Of a DNA stretch of 11,438 bases, positions 1 through 5,999 are shown one piece after another; positions within the stretch are counted from its first letter, which is position 1; each line of letters opens with the position of its first letter. The position numbers and the translations under genes are program-made. The DNA is from RH-AL1 sp964235705 (lineage in GTDB: Bacteria; Pseudomonadota; Alphaproteobacteria; Rhizobiales; Beijerinckiaceae): NCBI GenBank assembly GCA_964235705.1, contig CAXSDP010000098.1:1-11438 (forward strand). The letters run 5' to 3'. The notes beneath the pieces were generated by a model, which was given only the letters and a program-made list of their open reading frames with translations, ran no database searches and had not been told where the DNA came from.

Positions 1-2
1 AC

Positions 3-161
3 GGTAACGCGCGTGTCGTGCCGCTCCATGATGCGCTGATCGATGAAGGCTTGATGGACTTCGTTTCAACCGCACCTGACAACTGGCTGTTCGTCGCGGA
101 CAAGCCTCGTGTACTTCGGCGTGGGGCCCGGATGCCGATCGGCGCCGAGGTCACGTTGTAA
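3..161 (+). pseudogene. Tyrosine recombinase (phage-type integrase) fragment, truncated
   Basis: This open frame has no start inside the window and stops at TAA 159-161. It translates to 52 residues starting GNARVVPLHDALIDEGLMDF. The R-x-VPLH-x-x-LI-x-x-G-hydrophobic pattern followed by a 'W-LF' stretch is typical of the region before the catalytic core in site-specific integrases of alphaproteobacteria. In the family this region is followed by well over 100 residues carrying the HxxR and Tyr catalytic motifs. Here the frame ends about 13 residues after the last recognisable part (RVLRRGARMPIGAEVTL), so the catalytic C-terminus is missing and the gene is probably dead. It converges on the fumarase gene with only 12 bases between the two stop codons. 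The fragment is short, so the family call is moderate; it suggests past integration or rearrangement at this edge. Confidence 0.5.
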
Positions 162-173
162 GTCATTGTTCCG

Positions 174-1637
174 TCAGGAGGTGGAAGCGGCCAAAGGGGT
201 CACCAACTCGCGCTGTTTAACACGGGTTGACGCCATTTCGTTCTCAGGGACGATGTTGGTCAGCGCCGCCGGGTCGACGTGCCGATCGTACGCCTCCCCT
301 GTCAGCAGGCCCAGCGCGACCGCCGCTTCGCGCGGCGTCGTGCCCTCTTCAAGCGCCCGCGTCGTGATGCGGGCGACCGCGTCGTAGCCGAGCAGTGGGG
401 TCAGCGCCGTCGCCGGCAAAATGGCGTCGGCAACGTTCTCGCGAAGTCGCCGCTCGTTCACGGCGATACCGTCGACCATCCGCGTCGCGAAGCGCTCCGC
501 CGTCTCCGCGATCAGGCGGATCGACCGCAGCAGGTTGGCGGCGATCACCGGCTTGGCCACGTTCAACTCGAAGCTGCCGGACGCGCCCGCGACGGTGATC
601 GTCGCGTGGTTGCCGATGACCTGGAACGCCGCCTGCAGCACGACCTCGGCGACGGTCGGGTTCGTCTTGCCCGGCATGATTGACGACGTCAGCCCATCGG
701 GGGGCAGGATCAGCTCGCCGAGCCCACAGCGCGGCCCCGAGCCGAGCAGACGCAGGTCGTTGGCGATCTTGATCAGCGACACCGCGAGTACGTTGAGGAT
801 GCCGGACAGCGACACCAGCTCGTCGTGCGCCGCCATCGCCTCGAACTTGCTCGCGGCAGGGCTGTAGGTTTGGCCGGAAAGGCCGCTCAGCGCCTCGCAG
901 AAGGCGGCGTCGAAGCCCGGCGGCGCGTTGAGGCCGGTGCCGATCGCCGTGCCGCCCTGCGGCACGGCGCCGAGGCGGGGGATCGCGGCGTCGAGCCGCT
1001 CGATCGTCGCCCCGACCTGCCGGGCGTAGGTGTCGAAGCCCTGGCCGACGGTCATGGGCACCGCGTCCATCATGTGGGTGCGGCCGATCTTGACGAGCGC
1101 GGCGAAGGCGATGGCCTTGCCGGCGAACGCGTCCCGCAGGGTGACGAGCGCGGGCCGCAGGTGACCCACCACGTCACCCATGACGGCGATGTGCATCATC
1201 GTCGGGAAGCTGTCGTTGGAGGATTGCGACCGGTTGACGTGGTCGTTCGGGTGCACCGGCGCGCGCGTGCCCAGGGGTTGTCCGAGTTGCTCGTTGGCGC
1301 GGTTGGCGATGACCTCGTTAGCGTTCATGTTGGTCTGCGTGCCCGACCCGGTCTGCCAGATCGGTAGCGGGAAGTGCGCGTCGAAGCGCCCCTCCCAGAC
1401 TTCGCGGGCGGCCAGCTCGATCGCGTCGGCCAGGGTCGGGTCGATCGCGCCCACCGCCACGTTCGCCCGCACGGCGGCGAGCTTCTGCAGGCCGGCGGCG
1501 TGGATCAGGCTTGACGGCAGGCGATCATGACCGCCGGCGCCGAACAGGTCCAGCGCTCGACGGGTCTGCGCGCCGTAGTAGCGATCGGCCTCGATCTCCA
1601 CCGCACCGAACGCGTCATGTTCCCATCGTGTCGGCAT
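174..1637 (-). CDS. fumC: Class II fumarate hydratase (FumC-type)
   Basis: A 487-residue class II fumarase, predicted to interconvert fumarate and malate in the cytoplasm. Motifs seen: GSGTQTNMNANE at 97-108, HPNDHVN-x-SQSSND at 129-142, GRTH at 185-188, KFEA near 264-267, LGSGPRCGLGE near 298-308, and the superfamily loop SSIMPGK at 318-324. His188, Ser318, Lys324 and Glu331 fall at the same numbers as the known E. coli FumC catalytic residues. Position 317, normally Gly, is Thr. The tail runs roughly 20 residues past the usual end of the family. ATG 1637 is supported by AGGGGA (1643-1648) five bases upstream. The start lies inside the dctA-like gene (23-base overlap), so it is the last gene of the lyase-transporter-fumarase operon. 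Fumarase is preferred over aspartase because of the GSGTQTNMNANE and SQSSND forms. A second, housekeeping fumarase presumably exists elsewhere. Confidence 0.9.
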   Translation of the reverse strand: MPTRWEHDAFGAVEIEADRYYGAQTRRALDLFGAGGHDRLPSSLIHAAGLQKLAAVRANVAVGAIDPTLADAIELAAREVWEGRFDAHFPLPIWQTGSGTQTNMNANEVIANRANEQLGQPLGTRAPVHPNDHVNRSQSSNDSFPTMMHIAVMGDVVGHLRPALVTLRDAFAGKAIAFAALVKIGRTHMMDAVPMTVGQGFDTYARQVGATIERLDAAIPRLGAVPQGGTAIGTGLNAPPGFDAAFCEALSGLSGQTYSPAASKFEAMAAHDELVSLSGILNVLAVSLIKIANDLRLLGSGPRCGLGELILPPDGLTSSIMPGKTNPTVAEVVLQAAFQVIGNHATITVAGASGSFELNVAKPVIAANLLRSIRLIAETAERFATRMVDGIAVNERRLRENVADAILPATALTPLLGYDAVARITTRALEEGTTPREAAVALGLLTGEAYDRHVDPAALTNIVPENEMASTRVKQRELVTPLAASTS

Positions 1638-2919
1638 CGGCGTCCCCTGTCGTCTCGAACTCGCCGCAGAGCTTAGCGGTCACCACGGCGGCGACGCTGT
1701 TGCCGATCACGTTGGTGGTCGCCACCGCCATGGACAGGAAGCGGTAAACGCCGAACAGGATCGGCAGCCCCTCGACGGGCAGGACCCTGGTCGTCGTGAT
1801 GGTGGCGGCGAAGACCACGAAGCTTCCACCGGACACGGTCGCGGCGCCCTTCGAGGTCAGCAGCATGACCGCCACGATCCCGACTTCCTGCGCCCAGCTG
1901 AGCGGCACCTTGTAGGCGTTGGCGAGGAAGACCGTGCTCATCGTCATGAAGATGGCGGTGCCGTCCAGGTTGAAGGCGTAGCCGGTTGGAAGCACCAGGC
2001 CGACGGCCTGTCGCGAGCAACCCAGGCGCGGCAGGCGCTCCAGCAGGCGGGGCAGCGCGCTCTCGGACGACGCCGTGCCAAGCACGAGGTAGATCTCCTC
2101 ACGGATGAACGCGAGCAGGGTGAGGATGTTCAAGCCGGCCGCCGCGCAGATCAGCCCGAGCACGACGACGACGAACAGGGCGACCACGGCGTAGAACGAC
2201 ACGACCAGGTAGACGAGGGCGAGCAGCACCGCCGTGCCGCTGGCCGCGACCGCGTAGGCGATGGCACCGAAGGTCCCGACCGGGGCGAGCGCCATGATGA
2301 TGTGGATGAATTCGAACAGCGCGTCCGACGCGATCGACAGGCCTCGCTCGACCGGCGCGCGGCGAGCCCGCGACAGCCGCAGGATGGCGGCGCCGAAGAT
2401 GAGCGCGATGACCAGAACCTGCAGGAGCTCGCCGCGCGTGAAGGCGCCGACGAAGTTGTCCGGGAAGATGGCGAGGATGAAGTCCGCCGCGCCTGGAAGG
2501 CCGGCGGCGCCCGTGGCCGCCTTCGGAGCCGCGACGGCCGGCAGCGCCGTGCCGCGTCCCACCCCGAGCAGGTGACCGGCGATCAGGCCGACGCAGAGCG
2601 CCACGCTCGAGACCAGCTCGAAGTACACCAGCGCGACGAGGCCGAGCTTGCCGACGCGGCGGACGTCGCCGGCCGAAACGATCCCGGCCGCCACGCAGAG
2701 GAACACCAGCGGCGCGATGGCGGTCCGGATCAGCCGCAGGAAGATGTCGCCCAGGATCTTGCACTGCATGGCGACGGAAGGCACCAGCAGTCCCACCGCG
2801 ATGCCCAGGATGGTCGCAAGGAGGATCTGCCCGCCCAGCCCGCGCCATGCGGGCCCGCCCCGTGCCGGCCGACCCCGTGCCGGTACTGTCCGATGGCCGG
2901 TGACCGCATCCGCACTCAC
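1615..2919 (-). CDS. DctA-family dicarboxylate/amino acid:cation symporter, altered binding site
   Basis: A 434-residue secondary transporter of the DctA/GltPh (DAACS) family, expected in the inner membrane with eight helices and two re-entrant hairpins. E. coli DctA is about 428 residues. It follows DctA closely: an IREE...LGTASSESALP hairpin-1 region, the helix-7 motif PTGYAFNLDGTAI, and LLTSKGAATVSGGSF for hairpin 2. In the last helix, where DctA reads DRFMSEARALTN, this protein reads YRFLSMAVATTN. The Asp is Tyr392 and the Arg that grips a substrate carboxylate is Val399; the Asn two or more positions on is kept. The substrate is therefore uncertain. The start is GTG 2919, chosen because GGAGGAGGG lies just upstream and because it gives a GTGA overlap with the lyase stop, implying translational coupling. 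A longer reading toward 3318 is only the lyase's shadow frame. Confidence 0.88.
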   Translation of the reverse strand: MSADAVTGHRTVPARGRPARGGPAWRGLGGQILLATILGIAVGLLVPSVAMQCKILGDIFLRLIRTAIAPLVFLCVAAGIVSAGDVRRVGKLGLVALVYFELVSSVALCVGLIAGHLLGVGRGTALPAVAAPKAATGAAGLPGAADFILAIFPDNFVGAFTRGELLQVLVIALIFGAAILRLSRARRAPVERGLSIASDALFEFIHIIMALAPVGTFGAIAYAVAASGTAVLLALVYLVVSFYAVVALFVVVVLGLICAAAGLNILTLLAFIREEIYLVLGTASSESALPRLLERLPRLGCSRQAVGLVLPTGYAFNLDGTAIFMTMSTVFLANAYKVPLSWAQEVGIVAVMLLTSKGAATVSGGSFVVFAATITTTRVLPVEGLPILFGVYRFLSMAVATTNVIGNSVAAVVTAKLCGEFETTGDADADTMGT

Positions 2920-4298
2920 CGGCCCTCCTCCGGTCGCGGGACGGAGCTGAGCACGCGATCCACCATCGCGGGGGCGGCGCCGAGATAGTTGGCCGGGTCG
3001 GTGAGGCGCTCGATCGCGGCCGCGTCGAGATGGGCGGTGACGTCGGGCTGCCGCCCGAGCGCGTCCGCGAGGCTCGTTCCAGTGTCGTTGGCGAGGCGGC
3101 AGGCGGCGGTGACGAGGTCGTGGGCGTCCTGCCGGCCGACGTGGGGCGCGAGGCCCATCATCACCGCCTCCGCCACGATCAGGCCCTGGCTGGTGTCGAG
3201 GTTGCTCGCCATGCGGCTGGCGTCGACCTCCAGGCCGGCGAGCGCGAACGTGGCCTGTTGCAGCGCGGCGGCGGTCAACATGAAGCTGTCGGGGATCGCC
3301 AGCCATTCCGCGTGCCACGGCCCCGTCGCGCGCTCCAGGTCCTGGATCATCGCGTCCATCATCAGCCCGGCGTGCTGCCGCACCGCCTTGGCGCAGGCCA
3401 GCATCAGCTCAGACGAGATCGCGTTGCGCTTCTGCGGCATGGTGCTGGACGCGCCCCGGCCGGGCACGAACGGCTCCCGCACCTCGCCGAACTCGGTCGA
3501 GGACAGCAGCATGATGTCGGTGGCGACCTTGCCCAGCGAGCCGGTGATCAGCGCCAGCAGGTTGAGCGTCTCGGCGAACCCGTCCCGCGCGACGTGCCAG
3601 GTGGCGACCGGGATGCCCAGGCCGAGCTCCTCCATGAGCGCCCGCTGCACCTCCAGGCCGCGATCACCGAGCGAGGCGAGCGTGCCTGCGGCGCCGGCGA
3701 ACTGGCCGACCAGCACGCGTGGGCGCAACTGCTCCAATCGTTCGGCGTGTCGGTCGAACATCGCCAGCCACACGGCGGCCTTGTAGCCGAAGGTGACCGG
3801 CAGGGCGTGCTGGAGGTGGGTGCGGCCGGCCATCGGCGTGTCGCGGTACCGGCGGGCGAGGTCGGCCAGGATCGCGCGCACCGCCGCCATGTCCGCCGCC
3901 ACCAGGGCGAGGCCGTCGCGGAGCTGCAGCACCACCGCCGTGTCCATGATATCCTGCGTGGTGGCGCCCCAATGCAGCCAGCGGCCGGCCTCGCCGCACT
4001 GCGCCGCGAGCTGGTGGACCAGGGGCAGGATGGGGTAGCCGACGTTGTCCGTTTCGCGCCGCATCCGGTCTAGGTCGAGGGTCGCCGCGTTGGCCTTGGC
4101 CGCGATCTCACGTGCGGCGTCGGCGGGGATCACGCCGCAGCGGGCCTCGGCCCGGGCCAGCGCGACCTCCACGGCGACGTAGCGGGCGATGAGCGCGTGA
4201 TCCGCGAAGATCGCCCGCATCGCCGGCGTGCCGAACGCGTCGCGGTACAGGACCGAGTCGATGGCGTTGGTGGAGGATGACGGGAAAAGCATCGGCAT
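2916..4298 (-). CDS. Fumarase/aspartase-superfamily lyase, PcaB (3-carboxymuconate cycloisomerase)-like
   Basis: A 460-residue cytoplasmic enzyme of the fumarase/aspartase superfamily. Motifs with Met1 at 4298: HWGATTQDIMDT at 109-120, GRTHLQHALP at 158-167, TWHVARD near 233-239, LGKVATDIMLLSSTEFGEVREPF near 255-277, and the catalytic loop GASSTMPQKRNA at 282-293. The WHxxRD and SLGKxxxDxMLL-xx-SExGEV features match PcaB better than adenylosuccinate or argininosuccinate lyase. The loop normally ends KRNP; here it is KRNA. No other protocatechuate genes are present, so true PcaB activity is doubtful. Alternatives are a lyase that releases fumarate from an N- or C-substituted succinate, or a cycloisomerase of another muconate. 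It is the first gene of the operon with the symporter and fumarase. ATG 4298 (or 4292) is preferred over the ATG at 4349, which lies upstream of the predicted promoter's start point. No clear Shine-Dalgarno is visible. Confidence 0.85.
   Translation of the reverse strand: MPMLFPSSSTNAIDSVLYRDAFGTPAMRAIFADHALIARYVAVEVALARAEARCGVIPADAAREIAAKANAATLDLDRMRRETDNVGYPILPLVHQLAAQCGEAGRWLHWGATTQDIMDTAVVLQLRDGLALVAADMAAVRAILADLARRYRDTPMAGRTHLQHALPVTFGYKAAVWLAMFDRHAERLEQLRPRVLVGQFAGAAGTLASLGDRGLEVQRALMEELGLGIPVATWHVARDGFAETLNLLALITGSLGKVATDIMLLSSTEFGEVREPFVPGRGASSTMPQKRNAISSELMLACAKAVRQHAGLMMDAMIQDLERATGPWHAEWLAIPDSFMLTAAALQQATFALAGLEVDASRMASNLDTSQGLIVAEAVMMGLAPHVGRQDAHDLVTAACRLANDTGTSLADALGRQPDVTAHLDAAAIERLTDPANYLGAAPAMVDRVLSSVPRPEEGR
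2923..2931 (-). promoter_or_regulatory. Shine-Dalgarno deciding the GTG start of the symporter
   Basis: GGAGGAGGG on the minus strand, with its GGAGG core seven bases before GTG 2919. It lies inside the last codons of the lyase gene, which it serves as a Glu-Glu-Gly coding stretch. It selects the GTG over any upstream in-frame start. Confidence 0.6.
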
Positions 4299-4328
4299 GG
4301 TCCGGGTTGGCGCGGGGAAGTGAGGGTG

Positions 4329-4357
4329 ACGGTAGATATGTCCGGACATATTGACAA
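4329..4357 (-). promoter_or_regulatory. Predicted sigma-70-like promoter of the lyase operon
   Basis: On the minus strand, TTGTCA (positions 4357-4352, five of six matches to TTGACA) is followed by a 17-base spacer and TACCGT (4334-4329, a weaker -10). Transcription would begin around 4320-4323, about 25 bases before ATG 4298. The spacer is almost exactly the 16-bp palindrome, so a repressor bound there would block RNA polymerase. The -35 and spacing are good; the -10 is weak. Confidence 0.5.
4336..4351. promoter_or_regulatory. Perfect 16-bp palindrome ATATGTCCGGACATAT, likely GntR operator
   Basis: ATATGTCCGGACATAT is its own reverse complement over all 16 bases. It sits between the divergent GntR and lyase genes, fills the spacer of the predicted lyase promoter, and includes the ATG (4338-4340) of the GntR gene. 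GntR/HutC repressors bind short palindromes as dimers, so autorepression plus repression of the lyase operon is the natural reading. Because of the symmetry it encodes MSGHI on both strands. Confidence 0.7.
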
Positions 4358-5105
4358 CTCGGACGAGAGGCGGGGACCGCCGCGACACGCCACCATCGCA
4401 GGCGACCTCAGGACCGCGATCGCCGCCGGATCGATCCCGGTCGGGACCGTGCTGCCGACCGAGCTTGAGTTGTGCTCGCGTTACGGGGTCAGCCGCCACA
4501 CGGTGCGGATCGCCATCGCCGATCTCGCGGAGGACGGCTTGGTGACCCGGCGCAAGCGGCTGGGAACGATGGTTCGGGCCGTCCAGCCGACCCGAAGCTA
4601 CCGCCAGACGGTTGCCTCCGTGGAGGACCTGATGCAGTACGGGGCGGACCACGTGCGATCCGTCCTCGGGAGCGGGTCCGTCACCGCCGGTGCGGTCCTC
4701 GCCGAGGACCTGGATTGCCCGGTCGGCACGCGATGGTTCCGCGTCACGAGCATGCGCCACGACCGCGTGACGGACACCGTGCCGCTGGGATTGACGGAGG
4801 TGTACGTCGATCCCGCGCACGCCGCGGTCGGGACGCTCGCGCGGCGCTCGCCGGAGCGGCTCATCAGCAGCCTCGTCGCCGAGCGAACCGGTCAACGCAT
4901 CGCGCGGATCGAGCAGGACGTCACGGCCGTGCTGATCGACCGACGGCTCGCCTCGCGCCTGATGGTGGACGCGGGCTCGCCCGCGCTGCGCATCGTCCGA
5001 CGTTACAGGGACGACGATGGGAGGCTCTTCGTCGGCTCGGTGTCCGTGCACCCCGCCGCGAACTTCCACGTTTCCTCGAGCTTGGAGCGCATCGGTCCCG
5101 GCTGA
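4338..5105 (+). CDS. GntR-family (HutC subfamily) transcriptional regulator with UTRA domain
   Basis: A 255-residue DNA-binding regulator. The N-terminal winged helix (about residues 16-82) shows the GntR pattern: I-x-x-DL-x-x-AI-x-x-G-x-x-P-x-G-x-x-LPTE, then YGVSRHTVR-x-A-x-x-L-x-x-DGLV. The rest (about 95-245) fits the UTRA ligand-binding domain, with a QTV...VEDLMQYG opening, a mid-domain 'GTRWFRVTSMRH', and an 'ALRIVRRYRDDDGRLFVGSVSVHPA' ending. Such proteins usually repress a neighbouring catabolic operon until its substrate or an intermediate binds. It is divergent from the lyase operon with a 39-base gap, and its start codon lies within the palindromic operator. ATG 4338 follows GAGGG (4322-4326, a somewhat long 11-base spacing). 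GTG 4320 is an alternative giving six more residues, but its purine tract is too close. Its ligand is unknown. Confidence 0.85.
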   Translation: MSGHIDNSDERRGPPRHATIAGDLRTAIAAGSIPVGTVLPTELELCSRYGVSRHTVRIAIADLAEDGLVTRRKRLGTMVRAVQPTRSYRQTVASVEDLMQYGADHVRSVLGSGSVTAGAVLAEDLDCPVGTRWFRVTSMRHDRVTDTVPLGLTEVYVDPAHAAVGTLARRSPERLISSLVAERTGQRIARIEQDVTAVLIDRRLASRLMVDAGSPALRIVRRYRDDDGRLFVGSVSVHPAANFHVSSSLERIGPG

Positions 5106-5137
5106 GGCGCCGGCGCCACCGTCGATGGCGGCGCCTC
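5104..5137. terminator. GC-rich hairpin between convergent GntR and lactonase genes
   Basis: GAGGCGCCG (5104-5112) and CGGCGCCTC (5129-5137) are perfect 9-base inverted arms around a 16-base loop, in the 82-base gap between two converging genes. The left arm overlaps the GntR stop codon. There is no T-run on either side, so this is a structure-only candidate for bidirectional termination or transcript-end protection. Confidence 0.4.
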
Positions 5138-5187
5138 GCCGGTGGCCCAACGATGCCTCGCTCGACGACACCCCGATCGACGACGTT

Positions 5188-5982
5188 TCAATCGAGGTAC
5201 GCCGGCGCGTGCGGGATCGTCGCCGACTGCACGATGTCGTGGTTGAGCCATAGTCGCGCGCCCTCGGCACGGACGATCGCGTCGACCCGCTCCATCGAGC
5301 GTCGCGTGACCTCGGGGTCGTCGTTCATGGTCGGCACGTGGCGGTGGTCCATGTTGAAGCGATCGTGGGCGACATCGGCCGAGAGAAGGACAGGGCCGGT
5401 CATCGCCAGGCGGACCAGCAGCGAGCAGTGCCCCGGTGTGTGCCCCGGCGTGGACACCACCAACACCGATCCATCGCCGAACACGTCGTGGTCGCCGTCC
5501 AACAGCTCGACCTTCGCCTGTTCAAGGTCTCGGTAGAGCGCCGGCGTATAGCCGTGCCGCGCGGGATCGGGACCGAACATCGCCTGGTGCTCGCGGCGCT
5601 GGATCAACCAGGTCGCGTGCGGGAACAGCCGCGCGTTGCCGACGTGGTCGAAATGGGCGTGGGACAGGATGACCATCCCAACGTCGACCGGCGCGACGCC
5701 GACGTCTGCGAGCTGGTCGCGGATGGTCCTGGTGACGATGCCCCTGATGGCGTGGGCGATGATCCGGCCGCCGGGCTCGGCCGCGACCGCGTCGTCGATG
5801 CCGGTGTCCCACAGGATCCACGCGCCCGCGCGGCGGATCAGGTAGGCGTTGCAGCTCAGCGTCACCGGTTCGCCCGTGCGATACCCCGGCGAGTAGACGG
5901 AACGGTCGGGCGCCACCGCGATGCCGGCGTTCAGGGCGTACAGCCGGTCCACGGTCCCGGCCTGCTTCGCGTCCTCGATCAT
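5188..5982 (-). CDS. Metallo-beta-lactamase-fold hydrolase, N-acyl-homoserine lactonase (AttM/AiiA)-like
   Basis: A 264-residue cytoplasmic two-metal hydrolase, probably a lactonase. With Met1 at 5982 the zinc motif SHAHFDH gives His108, His110, Asp112 and His113. His181 (TPGHTPGH), Asp203 (LLSADVAH) and His248 (LNHDI) complete the ligand set with the spacing known in AiiA. The AiiA residue Tyr194, three after the bridging Asp, corresponds here to His206. Family lengths are about 250-280, so this is full length. The start is supported by AAGGGG (5988-5993) five bases upstream. It lies 17 bases after the FAH-family gene and is the last gene of its operon. In that setting it more likely opens a lactone intermediate of catabolism than quenches quorum signals, though the family covers both. 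The substrate is unproven. Confidence 0.83.
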   Translation of the reverse strand: MIEDAKQAGTVDRLYALNAGIAVAPDRSVYSPGYRTGEPVTLSCNAYLIRRAGAWILWDTGIDDAVAAEPGGRIIAHAIRGIVTRTIRDQLADVGVAPVDVGMVILSHAHFDHVGNARLFPHATWLIQRREHQAMFGPDPARHGYTPALYRDLEQAKVELLDGDHDVFGDGSVLVVSTPGHTPGHCSLLVRLAMTGPVLLSADVAHDRFNMDHRHVPTMNDDPEVTRRSMERVDAIVRAEGARLWLNHDIVQSATIPHAPAYLD

Positions 5983-5999
5983 GGCGACCCCTTCGATCC

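Noticed and set aside
2920..3318. Upstream extension of the symporter frame to 3318
   Set aside because: It is the antiparallel-frame shadow of the lyase gene, rich in Arg, Pro and Gly. A strong ribosome site marks GTG 2919.
3030..4073. 347-codon plus-strand frame opposite the lyase
   Set aside because: A typical shadow of a GC-rich gene on the opposite strand; the lyase motifs are unambiguous.
2916..4298. Calling the lyase pcaB of the protocatechuate pathway
   Set aside because: No pcaC, pcaD, pcaG/H or pcaQ is present, and the neighbours are a transporter and a fumarase. Family resemblance alone does not fix the reaction.
4299..4349. ATG 4349 (MSGHI) as the lyase start
   Set aside because: This ATG exists because of the palindrome. 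It lies between the -35 and -10 of the predicted promoter and lacks a ribosome site; the family N-terminus begins near 4298.
4351..4356. Perfect TTGACA on the plus strand as a -35 for the GntR gene
   Set aside because: It lies after the GntR start codon and has no -10 at the right distance. The same bases serve better as the minus-strand TTGTCA.
4299..5270. Long N-terminal extension of the lyase frame up to 5270
   Set aside because: The added sequence is low-complexity, Arg/Asp-rich shadow of the GntR gene on the other strand, with no family resemblance. The predicted promoter lies downstream of it.
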